Assembly (NCBI GenBank): GCA_030066775.1 | Contig: JASJAY010000006.1 | Coordinates: forward strand, 1 to 55,510 | Source of the DNA: Planctomycetota bacterium | GTDB taxonomy: Bacteria; Planctomycetota; PLA2; JAEUHO01 | Length of the DNA: 55,510 bases | Direction: 5' to 3' | Shown: in pieces, positions 27,555-36,633 of the stretch | Layout of the letters: every line of letters begins with the position of its first letter | Position numbering within the stretch: the stretch's first letter is position 1 | Program-made: the position numbers and the translations under genes | Notes under the pieces: model-generated | Databases searched by the model: none | What the model was told of the DNA's origin: nothing | Seen by the model: the letters and a program-made list of their open reading frames with translations, nothing else

Positions 27555-29126
27555 ATGAGACCCGCCCTCGTCCTGGCCCTGCTCTTCGTGGCCCTCGCTC
27601 CGCCCGCCCACGCGGGCGAAGCCCCCGATCCCGACGCGAACGCCGCGCGCGTGGGCCGGCTGCTCCTGGCGGATGACGACGCCAAGCGCGCCGAAGGCGA
27701 AGCGCTCCTGCTCGCGCGCATCGCGAAGGGCGGCGACCTGAAGGCGTACGTGCGACGCATGGCCGATGCCGCGCGCACGTGGGCCAACGACGACAGCCGG
27801 CTCGTGGAGACGTGGATCCGCCAAGCCGTGACGGGCGACATGGAACAGCGCGAGCGCGCCGTGCGCCTGATCACCGCCATGGGCGAGAAGGCGGTCATGC
27901 GCCTGGCCCTGGAGCTGCGTCACCACACGCGTCACCTCGGCAACGACGCCCAGGCAGGCGCCGCGAACGAGCAGACGATGAACGACGCGCCGGCGGCATC
28001 CGAGCCCGCGCCGCAGGTCATGGCCGCGGCCGTGCCGCACACGCCGCGCGTGTACGACGTGACGGCCCTCAGGCAGAAGGGCATGAACCCCGTGCAGGTG
28101 TTGAACTTCCTGCGCAAGGAAGCGGACGCCAGCGAGGTGGGCTCGGGTCCGACGCGCTTCGTGGTGTACGCCGCCGCCGCCGGACACCAGCGGCTGGCCA
28201 AGCGCCTGTCCGAGATCCGCGTCGAGGTCGCGAAGCAGAAGAAGGCGGACACGAAGCAGCAGGCCGAGAGCGAAGACGCGGGCGATGCCGACGACGGCCT
28301 CCCGCCGCCCCCGGCCGCGCCCGTGGCCGACAACGCCGGTGGCGTGAAGCGGGCCGCGCCGGATTCGGGTGCGGCCGACGGGCTCGACGAGACGGGTGCA
28401 CGCTGGAGCGTCGAGCCGATGGTCGTTCGCGTCCCGCGCGACGCCTCGCTCGCCGAGCGGCTCTCGACCTGGAAGGCCATGAAGGTCGACGTGATCACAC
28501 CCTTCCTCGCCCCCGCCCAGCAGAGCCAGCGCAAGGCGGCGCCGACCTCGGCCAGCGTCGTCGGTGCAGCGGACGCGATTGCCGACTGGTTCGAGAAGGC
28601 GCCCGCCCTGCCCGAGGCGCGCACGGCATACGGCGAGCGCCTGAAGATCACGCCCGGACGCGCAGCCAAGGGCTTCGTCGGTCGTGAGGTGCCCTACCGG
28701 CGCACCGTCCGGCAAGCCAAGAAGAGCGGCGCGTGGCGCGTGGACCAGGACATCCTGCAGAGCGGCCTCGAGCTGCGCTTCCAGCTGACGACCAAGGCCG
28801 AGGCGCTGGCGCTGCGCGTCGACGCACGCCTCTCCGAAGTCAGCAAGCCCATGGCGACCACCCAGGTCCGCCCCGAGAAGGGTGCCGAGCCGATCGAGCT
28901 GGACGTGCCCGAGTGGAACCGCCAGTCGCGCTCCGACACCTTCGAGATCGCGCGCGCGGGCGGTGGCCTCCTGATGGTCATGGCCGACCCCGCGAAGGCC
29001 GACCAGGGGCTCGTCTTGATCCTCTTGCGCGTGAAGCCGGCGGAGCAGGCCGACGCCGCACAGCAGATGCGCCAGAACATGAACCCGAACGGGGCGCCGC
29101 CCGCGGGACGTCGCGCAAAGGACTAG
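27555..29126 (+). CDS. Exported protein with secretin-like C-terminal β-domain
   Basis: A 523-residue protein with signal peptide 'RPALVLALLFVALAPPAHA'. The N-terminal half is helical with HEAT-like features; 'RVYDVTALRQKG' followed by 'FVVYAAAAGHQRLAKRLSEIRVEV' resembles the N-domains of secretins (strand-helix with an L-x-x-Q/R-L pattern). The end, 'LELRFQLTTKAEALALRVDARLSEVSKPMATTQV', 'LDVPEWNRQSRSDTFEIARAGGGLLMVM', recalls the conserved secretin β-domain ('vp......t.v.v..Ggtl'), but it is too short to form a pore. I infer a secretin-derived protein that has lost the channel. ATG 27555 is supported by the -10 hexamer 6 bases upstream. It is convergent with the next gene, 7 bases apart. Confidence 0.65.
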   Translation: MRPALVLALLFVALAPPAHAGEAPDPDANAARVGRLLLADDDAKRAEGEALLLARIAKGGDLKAYVRRMADAARTWANDDSRLVETWIRQAVTGDMEQRERAVRLITAMGEKAVMRLALELRHHTRHLGNDAQAGAANEQTMNDAPAASEPAPQVMAAAVPHTPRVYDVTALRQKGMNPVQVLNFLRKEADASEVGSGPTRFVVYAAAAGHQRLAKRLSEIRVEVAKQKKADTKQQAESEDAGDADDGLPPPPAAPVADNAGGVKRAAPDSGAADGLDETGARWSVEPMVVRVPRDASLAERLSTWKAMKVDVITPFLAPAQQSQRKAAPTSASVVGAADAIADWFEKAPALPEARTAYGERLKITPGRAAKGFVGREVPYRRTVRQAKKSGAWRVDQDILQSGLELRFQLTTKAEALALRVDARLSEVSKPMATTQVRPEKGAEPIELDVPEWNRQSRSDTFEIARAGGGLLMVMADPAKADQGLVLILLRVKPAEQADAAQQMRQNMNPNGAPPAGRRAKD

Positions 29127-29133
29127 GGCGTCC

Positions 29134-31713
29134 TCAGTCCCCCGTCGAAGGCGCCTCGATCGGCTTGAGCCGGAAGCCGACGCCCTTGGTGCCCGCCTCT
29201 ACATCGTCCTGGCGGTTCGACGCTTCGTCGCGCGCGATGGCGCGGCCCTGATAGCCGTCGGCGAACCAGACGACCACGCGGTAGCGACCCGGGGCGAGGC
29301 CCTCGAGCCGATAGAAGCCGCGCGCGTTGGTGTGCGCCGTGGCGAGCGCCTTGACCTTGCCGGGATCGTCCTCGCCCTCGACCGCGCCACGCTCCCGGCA
29401 GTAGACGATCGCGTCGGCGATCGGCGCGCCGCTCCGGTCCGAGACCACGCGACCCTCGATCGCCAACGCGCCGAAGAGCTCGACGGTCAGCGCGGGCGGC
29501 GCACCTTCGGTGCCCACCACGATGTCGTGGCGGTACCAGTCGCCGTAGCCCGCCTTCTGAACCTTCACGAGTGTCTTGCCCGGCGCGACGTTGGGGATCG
29601 TGAAGCGACCATCCGCGTCTGCATAGAGCACGCGCGGGCCGAGGTACTCGTCGGCCTCCCACGCGTTGCGCAGACGGCGCGCCGGCGCGTCGTCCACGTT
29701 GCCCCAACGAACGCGCGCCTCGGCGACCGGATTGCCGCGCTGGTCGACGGCGCGACCGGTGATCGACGCGCCGGCGCGCAAGACGAGCGCCAGCTCCTTC
29801 TCCAGGCCGGGCGTCAGCCGCTGCGGCGCGCTCTCGGTCCGTACGTATACGTCGTGCTCGGCGACGACCACGACGGACACGTTCGGCGGAATGCCCTTGA
29901 GGGTGTAGGCGCCGGATGCCGTCGAAACGGCGACGAGGTCGCGCACGCGATCGCGAACCTCGCGCTTGCCGCCCACGGCCTTCACCGTGAGCACGGCGCC
30001 GCCCTGCGGCGCGCCCTCGGGGGTCTTGACCGTGCCGTAGAGCGTGGCGCCCTCTTCGAGCACGACGTCCTTGAGCGTCGCCTCGAGCGAGTCGGGCACG
30101 ACGACGCGCGCCTTCGCGTCGTCGGTGACGGGCGCGTATCCGGGGGCGGTGATGCGCAGGTCGTACTCGGCCGGGCGCAGGCCGTCGATCCGGTAGCGCC
30201 CGTCCTGGTCGGTCAGCCCCGTCGCCTCGCCGGCCCAGCGCCGGCGTCGATCCAGCAGACCGACGGTGACGTAGGGCACCGGCTCGCCGCGCGTCGTGGT
30301 CACGCGGCCTTCGACGAGCCCGCCGCGCGGGAGCGCCATGTCGAGCACGGTCGTCTCGCCGGACTTGACCTTTACGCGCGCCTCGCCCTGCTTCACGCCG
30401 GCGAGGTCCATCTGATCGACCTGCTGGTACCCGTCCGCCTTCGCGGAGAAGAGCAGCAGCGGGCCCGCACTCACGTGCGGGAAGGCGTAGTAGCCGTCGC
30501 GGTCGGTGATGGTGGAGACCGGCGACATCTGCACGAACGAACCCGCGGCGAGGGTCACCTCCACGCCGGCCAGCGCTTCGCCGGTTCGCTCGTCGGTGAT
30601 GCGGCCCTCGATGCGGCCGGCGGGCGAGAGCGTGAAGTCCTTCTTCGTGACGCCCTCGCCGACGACCGGGAACTGCCCCGCAGGCGCATAGCCGTCGGCC
30701 CATGCCTCGATGAAGTAGCGCACGCCCGGCGTGAGCGTGTCGAGCCGATAGCTGCCGTCGGCGCCCGAGCGCACGTCGACGCGCTCGATGCGGCTGGTGC
30801 CCGCACCCGGTGCGGCGACGGCGAGCACGTGCGCATCGGCGATGCCGCGGCCTTCCTCATCGAGCACCTTGCCCTCGTAGCCGGCGCCCTTGTCGAGCGT
30901 GATGCGCGGCTCGGCGCTGCGCTCGTCGACGGTGACGATCACGCCGGAGCGGAACGACGTGGCGTAGCCGGGCGCGGAGACGCGCAACACGTAGCGGCCC
31001 GGGGGGAGGTCCTTGATCGTGAAGCGACCGTCGCGGTCGGCGCGCGCCTCCGCCAGGAAGTCGATCGCGCTCTGCAGCTCGAAGAGCCCGGCCCGCAGGT
31101 CGAAGCTGTCGGAGCGGCTGCGGTCCGGCAGCACCTGCACGACGGCGCCGACCGGTGGCCCGCCCTGAGCGGTGCGCACCTCGCCCGTGAGCGTCGTGGG
31201 CGCGCCCAGCAGGATCACGCCGACGTCGGTGACGCGGTCGCGCTGGACACTGATGCCCTTGAGTCGCTTCTCGCGGAACGGCGTGTGGCGCACGGTGAGC
31301 ACGTAGCCGAAGAGCGCGGGCGCGTCCGTTCGCTGGAACACGCCGTCGGGCCCGCTCTCTAGCGTGTACTTCTCGGCCTGGCCGTTGCGGTGCAGGCCGA
31401 CGGCGTGGACCTCCACGCCGGCGAGGGGACGCGGCTCCCCACCGCGCACGTACTGCATGATCTTGCCGCGCAGCACGCCGGTGCCGTCTGCGCGGCGCTC
31501 GACCCCAGGCAGCTCGCGCATGCCGGCACGGGCCCGGAGCTCCGCGAGGTGCTCGGCGTCCTCGATGCGGTAGCGCTCCGCCAGATCGGCAGCGTCGCTC
31601 GACTCCGTGAGGCCGAGGCCGGGCGCGATCAGGTCGTCCCACAGGAACACGACGGCCAGACCGAGCAGCAGCCCGATCGCAGCCATCACCCAGGGGACGC
31701 GCTTCTCTCCCAT
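29134..31713 (-). CDS. Membrane-anchored protein of eight carboxypeptidase-regulatory-like repeats (A)
   Basis: An 859-residue protein with one N-terminal membrane helix ('PWVMAAIGLLLGLAVVFLW') and the rest outside. Eight Ig-like carboxypeptidase-regulatory (CarboxypepD_reg) units begin with 'G-x-V-x-D-x-x-G-x-P-x-x-x-A-x-V', e.g. 'IEGRITDERTGEALAGVEVTL', 'LYGTVKTPEGAPQGGAVLTV', 'ITGRAVDQRGNPVAEARVRW', and continue with 'DGRYRIDGLRPAEYDLRITAPGY'-type halves. No catalytic domain is present, so a structural, adhesive or binding role at the envelope is likely. It is a clear paralogue of the next gene: repeat 7 of both has 'NVDD/KLDD...RR..NAW'. TAGGCT ends 6 bases before its ATG, so it can be transcribed separately. 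Confidence 0.85.
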   Translation of the reverse strand: MGEKRVPWVMAAIGLLLGLAVVFLWDDLIAPGLGLTESSDAADLAERYRIEDAEHLAELRARAGMRELPGVERRADGTGVLRGKIMQYVRGGEPRPLAGVEVHAVGLHRNGQAEKYTLESGPDGVFQRTDAPALFGYVLTVRHTPFREKRLKGISVQRDRVTDVGVILLGAPTTLTGEVRTAQGGPPVGAVVQVLPDRSRSDSFDLRAGLFELQSAIDFLAEARADRDGRFTIKDLPPGRYVLRVSAPGYATSFRSGVIVTVDERSAEPRITLDKGAGYEGKVLDEEGRGIADAHVLAVAAPGAGTSRIERVDVRSGADGSYRLDTLTPGVRYFIEAWADGYAPAGQFPVVGEGVTKKDFTLSPAGRIEGRITDERTGEALAGVEVTLAAGSFVQMSPVSTITDRDGYYAFPHVSAGPLLLFSAKADGYQQVDQMDLAGVKQGEARVKVKSGETTVLDMALPRGGLVEGRVTTTRGEPVPYVTVGLLDRRRRWAGEATGLTDQDGRYRIDGLRPAEYDLRITAPGYAPVTDDAKARVVVPDSLEATLKDVVLEEGATLYGTVKTPEGAPQGGAVLTVKAVGGKREVRDRVRDLVAVSTASGAYTLKGIPPNVSVVVVAEHDVYVRTESAPQRLTPGLEKELALVLRAGASITGRAVDQRGNPVAEARVRWGNVDDAPARRLRNAWEADEYLGPRVLYADADGRFTIPNVAPGKTLVKVQKAGYGDWYRHDIVVGTEGAPPALTVELFGALAIEGRVVSDRSGAPIADAIVYCRERGAVEGEDDPGKVKALATAHTNARGFYRLEGLAPGRYRVVVWFADGYQGRAIARDEASNRQDDVEAGTKGVGFRLKPIEAPSTGD

Positions 31714-31719
31714 GGACGC

Positions 31720-31725
31720 AGCCTA
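31720..31725 (-). promoter_or_regulatory. -10-like hexamer TAGGCT, leaderless context
   Basis: Minus-strand TAGGCT ending 6 bases before ATG 31713, in the 61-base gap between the two repeat-protein genes. No Shine-Dalgarno follows. Confidence 0.5.
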
Positions 31726-31774
31726 CAAGCAGTTGGGCGCGGCGGCCCCCCTGCAGAGCGGGAACGTCCGGGGG

Positions 31775-34492
31775 CTAGCGATCGCCCCGACCGCGCCGCT
31801 CGCCCTCGGGCCGCGGCTCGTTCTTCTTCAGCTTGAAGTCGATATCGCGCGAGGGCGCCCGCACGCCGCGACGGATCGCGGAGTTGTCGGTCGACTGACG
31901 GTAGCTCTGATGCCCCGTGGCCCACCACACGACGACCGAGTGCGACCCGTCCGCGGGGACGTTCTCGATCGTGAAGCGGCCCTGGGCGTCCGTCTGCGCG
32001 CCCATGCTCGGCTCGATCGTGGTCGGCTCCTCGCCCTCGGCGGCCATGCCACCGTCCTCACGCGGGTTCTCCCGCGCCGTGACGGCCACGTAGGCGCCCT
32101 GGATCGGCTTGCCGTCCGCGCCGCGCACGGTGCCCTGGATCGTCTCGCCCTTGGACATGGAGATCGTGTAGCCGTCGTACACCTCACCAGCGCGCACGCG
32201 CAGGTCGCGGCGGTAGTAGGTGATGTGATCGGGCACCTCGACCTTCACCGCGGTCACGCCGGGCTCGAGGTTCTCGATGCGGAAGCGGCCCTCCGAGTCC
32301 GTCGTGTAGACGGTGGCCTCCAGCTGGCGGTCGACCTGCCACGCGTTGAGGTTTACGCGCCGTACCTGGTCGTCGTCGAGCTTGCCGATGCGCACGCGAG
32401 CTCCGCGCACGCCCGAGCCACGCTCGTCCACGACGCGCCCGGCGAGCACGGCGCCGTCCGTCATCGCGACCTCGACCTCTTCGGTCTCGCCCGCGCCGAT
32501 GCGGAAGGGCTGGCTGTAGGAGCGCACGTACTCCTCGCTCTCGGCCACGACGACCCAGCGGCCCGCGGCGACGCCGCGCAGCTCGAACTTGCCGTCGACG
32601 CTGGTCATGTCGATCACCGCACGCGAGTTCTGCAACATGCGCATGGTCATCGAGCCGCCCCGGCCGCGGCGGCCGCGGCGGTTGTTGCGGTTGTTCGCGT
32701 TCTGGCCCTCGGGCTGCGGCTCGGCGCGCTGCTGCACACGCACGCGCACGCCGGCCACGGGTTCGCCGTTGCTGTCGACGATCACGCCCTTGACGAGGCC
32801 GGCCTCGGTGAGGTCGAGGTCGACCGTGTGCTCACCGCCGCTCTCCCCCATGGTGACGCGCGCGTCTTCGGCACGCGCCGGCGCGAAGCCGTCCGCCGAG
32901 GCCACGACCGTGTAGTTGCCGGGGCGCACGCCGACGAGCTGGTACTGGCCGTTCTCGTCGGTCACGGTGCTGGGCAGGCCCTGCATCATGCCGCCCCAGC
33001 CGCCGCCGTCGAGGAGGACGGTGGCGCCGGCGACGGGCTGCTTGTTGTCGGCGCTGATGACCGTGCCCTTGACGAGGCCGCCGCGCTCGAGCTCGACGCG
33101 GACCTCGGTGGTCTCTTCTTCCGCCACGTCAGGCCACTGGTTCTGGGTCCACTGCGAGTAGCTCGCCGTGACGTAGCCGACCGCCTTGATCTGGGCGGAG
33201 GGCACGGGACCCGCCATGACGCCGTTGAGCTCGAACGTGCCGTCCTTGCCGGTGCGCACGATCGTGGAGGCGGCCTGCTTGCCGTTGTCGCGACGGCGCC
33301 AGTTCATCTCTCCGACGAAGACCGCAACCGACGCGTCGGCGATCGGCTTCTGCGTGGCCTTGTCGACCACGACGCCGGTCAGCGTGCCGCCGACGGGCAG
33401 CTCGAAGTCGCGAACCTGACTGCCCTCGATCGTCTTCGCGCCGGTGTCGAAGAGCGGCATGAAGCCCTTCGCCATGACGCCGAAGCGGTACTGGTTGCGC
33501 GGCGACAGCGTGTCGAGCACGTACTCGCCGTACTCGTTGGTGGTCGTGTACTCGCGCTGGGGTGTCTCCATCTGCATCCAGCGGCCCGACTCCTGGATGG
33601 CGATGACGCGCGCGTTCGCAATCGGGCGACCGACGGAGTCCTTGACCACGCCCTTGAGCTGCGAGCCCTCGTCGAGCACGAGCGTGAGCGTCTTGCCCGA
33701 GCGGTCCGTCTGCACGACCACGTCCTTCTCGTGCTCGCTGGCGTAGCCGCTGCGGCGCGCGATCAGGCGGTACACGCCGTCCTCGAGCGAGGTGAGCGTG
33801 AAGTAGCCGTCGTCGCCCGTCTGGGTCTGCTCGCGGGGCGACGGCAGGTTCATGGCCATGTTGACCATGCGGAACATGATGCCGTCGGTCTCCACGGCCT
33901 CGCGGCCGTCGAAGACGCTGACGCTGGCCGTCGGCAGGGGCTTGCCGTCGACGTCGATCACGCGGCCGCGCAGGACCACGTGCTCGCCGAGGTAGATGTC
34001 GTCCAGGCGCTTCGTGTCGCCCTTGGGGATCGTGATGCCGCGGATGTGGACGGGCTGGAAGCCCTCGCCGTCGATCATCAGGCTGTAGCCACGACCCGGG
34101 GCGATGCCGCCAAAGAGGGCCACGCCCTGCTGATCGGTGGTGAGAGCCTTCACCTCGGCGCCCTTGCGGTTGACGAGCGAGACCGCCTGGCCCACGACCG
34201 GCTTCGCGCCGGCGACCCAGAGCAGACGCGTCCGCACGGCACCCATGTCGCCGTCGCCGTAGAGGCCGGCGAGGCCGATGCTGTCGCCCGTCCCCGTCTC
34301 GTCGAGCGACTCGTCGCCCATCCCGTCGACGGTCATCTCGTCGCCGTAGCCGTCGTCGCCCGCGCTCTCGGTGCCCGCGTCACCCGCAGACCCGAAGAAA
34401 TCGGTGGCGAAGAGGACGCCGATGGCGGCTACGGCAAGGCCGATCAAGACGAGCGGAAGGGCCCGCCCGGCCATGGTGCGAATCGTGGACAT
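31775..34492 (-). CDS. Membrane-anchored protein of eight carboxypeptidase-regulatory-like repeats (B)
   Basis: A 905-residue paralogue of the downstream gene: one N-terminal membrane helix ('MAGRALPLVLIGLAVAAIGVLFATDFF'), an acidic Gly-rich linker and eight repeats ('LRGRVIDVDGKPLPTASVSVF', 'LKGVVKDSVGRPIANARVIAI', 'VKGVIVDSNGEPVAGVRVRVQ', 'IQGTVRGADGKPIQGAYVAVT'). The linker in unit 6 has an Arg/Asn-rich insert ('NANNRNNRRGRRGRGGS'). Fibre-like extension from the membrane is likely. The ATG follows GGAGGG at 5 bases, so unlike its paralogue it is Shine-Dalgarno-led. A promoter may lie in the unusually AT-rich 34493-34597 gap. Binding partner unknown. Confidence 0.85.
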   Translation of the reverse strand: MSTIRTMAGRALPLVLIGLAVAAIGVLFATDFFGSAGDAGTESAGDDGYGDEMTVDGMGDESLDETGTGDSIGLAGLYGDGDMGAVRTRLLWVAGAKPVVGQAVSLVNRKGAEVKALTTDQQGVALFGGIAPGRGYSLMIDGEGFQPVHIRGITIPKGDTKRLDDIYLGEHVVLRGRVIDVDGKPLPTASVSVFDGREAVETDGIMFRMVNMAMNLPSPREQTQTGDDGYFTLTSLEDGVYRLIARRSGYASEHEKDVVVQTDRSGKTLTLVLDEGSQLKGVVKDSVGRPIANARVIAIQESGRWMQMETPQREYTTTNEYGEYVLDTLSPRNQYRFGVMAKGFMPLFDTGAKTIEGSQVRDFELPVGGTLTGVVVDKATQKPIADASVAVFVGEMNWRRRDNGKQAASTIVRTGKDGTFELNGVMAGPVPSAQIKAVGYVTASYSQWTQNQWPDVAEEETTEVRVELERGGLVKGTVISADNKQPVAGATVLLDGGGWGGMMQGLPSTVTDENGQYQLVGVRPGNYTVVASADGFAPARAEDARVTMGESGGEHTVDLDLTEAGLVKGVIVDSNGEPVAGVRVRVQQRAEPQPEGQNANNRNNRRGRRGRGGSMTMRMLQNSRAVIDMTSVDGKFELRGVAAGRWVVVAESEEYVRSYSQPFRIGAGETEEVEVAMTDGAVLAGRVVDERGSGVRGARVRIGKLDDDQVRRVNLNAWQVDRQLEATVYTTDSEGRFRIENLEPGVTAVKVEVPDHITYYRRDLRVRAGEVYDGYTISMSKGETIQGTVRGADGKPIQGAYVAVTARENPREDGGMAAEGEEPTTIEPSMGAQTDAQGRFTIENVPADGSHSVVVWWATGHQSYRQSTDNSAIRRGVRAPSRDIDFKLKKNEPRPEGERRGRGDR

Positions 34493-34597
34493 GTGCCCTC
34501 CAGGGCAGAGAAACCCCTCAGTTGATATTCACCTGACGGATTTGGGGACTTTCCGGTTCCAAAGTACCGGAGTCGGGCGGGGAAGGCCGTCCAGGCC

Positions 34598-35614
34598 TCA
34601 GCGCCGCAGCACCAGGGCCAGCAGGACGGGGGCGCCCAGGACGGCGGTCACCACACCGAGGGGCAGCCCGGCGGGCGGATGGAGCGTTCGGGCCAGGCCG
34701 TCGGCCAGCACCAGCAGGCCCCCACCCAGCAGGGCAGCGGCCGGCAAGGCCACCCGGTGGCGCGGACCCACCAGCCGCCGGGCCAGGTGCGGGACCACGA
34801 GCCCGACGAAGCCCACGAGTCCCGTCAGGGCCACGGCGGCGGCCGCCAGGAGGCACGCGCCCGTCCCCAGGAGCCAGAGCGTGGGCCGCACGGCCACCCC
34901 GGAGAGCCAGGCGGCCTCCTCGCCGAGGGTCAGCACGTCGAGGTCGCGGGCGCGGACGAAGGCGACGCCGCCCACGAGCACCAGCACGCCGCCAAGCAGG
35001 AGCGCATCCGAGAGCTCGGAGAGCTCGAGGTCGCCCAAGAGCCAGCGGATCACGTCGGCCCAGTCCGGAACGGCGACGTGCAGCATGGCGGTCGCGCCGG
35101 CCGAGACGAACGAGCCGATCGCGATGCCGGCGAGCAGCACGGAGGTGATCACCGCCTCGCGCGTGCGCTGCGCGAAGCCGAAGACGATCACCGCGACGCC
35201 CAAGGCGAAGACGAACGCAAAGCCGGCGCGCACACCCGCGGCCGGCATGCTGCCCGCGCCCGCGACGAGGGCCGCCACCGTCACGCCCAAGAGCGCGCCT
35301 GGGCCGACGCCGATCAGGTAGGGCTCGGCGAGGTCGTTCTGAAGCAGAGCTTGGATCAGCAGGCCGGCGACGCTCAGCGCGGCGCCGACGAGCAGGCCCA
35401 ATACGACGCGCGGCACGCGCACGGTCCACACGATCGTCTCGACGTGGGGCTCCACGGATCCGCCGGTGAGCGTCTTGAAGACGTCGCCGATGCCGACACC
35501 GCTGGGACCCATGCAGAGCGCGACGAGGCCGCCGAAGAGCGTGAAGACGACGAGCACGGCGAGCCCGGCTGTCGAGCCGAGGGGGTGACGGCGCGCCCGC
35601 GTCGCGCCGGTCAT
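34598..35614 (-). CDS. FecCD/BtuC-type ABC importer permease
   Basis: A 338-residue inner-membrane permease with about ten hydrophobic segments, of the family importing ferric siderophores, haem or cobalamin. Typical motifs: 'RVPRVVLGLLVGAALSVAGLLIQALLQNDLAEPYLIGVGPGALLGV', 'GRDLDVLTLGEEAAWLSGV' (the coupling helix, G-x-x-A-x-x-L-G) and 'GLVGFVGLVVPHLARRLVGPRHR'. The ATG overlaps the stop of the binding-protein gene by four bases (ATGA). It is third in the order ATPase, binding protein, permease. Substrate cannot be read from sequence; no cobalamin riboswitch lies upstream. Confidence 0.92.
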   Translation of the reverse strand: MTGATRARRHPLGSTAGLAVLVVFTLFGGLVALCMGPSGVGIGDVFKTLTGGSVEPHVETIVWTVRVPRVVLGLLVGAALSVAGLLIQALLQNDLAEPYLIGVGPGALLGVTVAALVAGAGSMPAAGVRAGFAFVFALGVAVIVFGFAQRTREAVITSVLLAGIAIGSFVSAGATAMLHVAVPDWADVIRWLLGDLELSELSDALLLGGVLVLVGGVAFVRARDLDVLTLGEEAAWLSGVAVRPTLWLLGTGACLLAAAAVALTGLVGFVGLVVPHLARRLVGPRHRVALPAAALLGGGLLVLADGLARTLHPPAGLPLGVVTAVLGAPVLLALVLRR

Positions 35615-36633
35615 TTCACGTCCCCCAGCGCGCTCATCGGACGCTCGCCGGCGAGCGCGTCGTGCAGCACGCGCAGCGCGTCGACGAGCCGCGGCCCGCC
35701 GCGCGAGAACGCATCGCCTGCAACGGACGCCACGCGCCCCTGCTGGAACGCAGGCACGCTCGCCCAGCGCTTGCGGAGCCGCTCCGGCACGGAGGCCTCA
35801 CGGTGCAGGATCACGTCGGGCTTGCGGACGAGGACCAGCTCCTCGTTGAACGTGTTCGACGGGTGGTCCAGATCGCACGCGACGTTGACGCAGCCGCACA
35901 TGCGCACGAGGTCACCCATCAGCGTGTCGGGGCCCTCGACGTAGAGCGGTTCCCACTGCGAGACGATCAGCACGCGGGGAAGCGGCTTGTGCGGATCGGC
36001 GTACGTCTCGCGTCGCAGCCGTCCGGCGATGAGCTCGCGCACGAGTCCGATCTTCCCGACGAGCCGCCGACCGCGGTCGATGGGTCGGTTGCTCGAAGTC
36101 GTCAGCGCCACCGGATCGTCGTGGAGCACCATCGTGAGCATGGCGACGGACCGCTTGTAGTGCGCCAGCGAGCGGCTCGTTTCCAGCAGCAGCAGCCGGC
36201 CCTCGAAGCGACGCCGAAGTGCGTCCACGCTGCTGCGATGGAGCGTCCGGTCGGCGATGACGAGGTCGGGCTCGAGCGCGAGGATCGCCTCGACATTGAT
36301 GGGCATCACCGTCACCTGGGCGATGTCCTCGACGCCCTCGGGGTGATTGCAATAGGGCGTCACGCCCACGAGGTGCTTCAGGCCGTCGAGGTGCGCCACG
36401 GTCTCGGTGATGCCCGGCGCGGTGGAGACAATGCGCAGCGGACGGCGCGGCACGCCGAGCACCAGCCCGTCGTTGTAGGTCACGTACCCGCGGCCCTCGT
36501 CGCCCTTCTCGAAGGTCGCGAAGTCGCCGTTGACCTCCTCGCCGGCGCGGAGCATGCAAGCGGGCAGGGCAGCAGGCTCGTCGCCGCCGCACGACGCGAC
36601 GAAGAGCAGCAGGACGAGTGCCACGTGCCTCAC
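35611..36633 (-). CDS. ABC importer substrate-binding lipoprotein (BtuF/FepB-like)
   Basis: A 340-residue lipoprotein ('VALVLLLFVASCGG') of the class III binding-protein fold. 'RIVSTAPGITETVAHLDGLKHLVGVTPYCNHPEGVEDIAQV' and 'NVEAILALEPDLVIAD' are the usual N-lobe signatures (r.vs..ps.te....lg...vgv......p), 'VDALRRRFEGRLLLLETSRSLAHY' and the later 'KPDVILHREASVPERLRKRWASVPAFQQGRVASV' the C-lobe. It delivers its ligand to the permease encoded next. The Cys-rich 'CGCVNVACD' is unusual. GTG 36633 overlaps the ATPase stop (GTGA). Corrinoid, haem or siderophore are all possible. Confidence 0.9.
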   Translation of the reverse strand: MRHVALVLLLFVASCGGDEPAALPACMLRAGEEVNGDFATFEKGDEGRGYVTYNDGLVLGVPRRPLRIVSTAPGITETVAHLDGLKHLVGVTPYCNHPEGVEDIAQVTVMPINVEAILALEPDLVIADRTLHRSSVDALRRRFEGRLLLLETSRSLAHYKRSVAMLTMVLHDDPVALTTSSNRPIDRGRRLVGKIGLVRELIAGRLRRETYADPHKPLPRVLIVSQWEPLYVEGPDTLMGDLVRMCGCVNVACDLDHPSNTFNEELVLVRKPDVILHREASVPERLRKRWASVPAFQQGRVASVAGDAFSRGGPRLVDALRVLHDALAGERPMSALGDVK

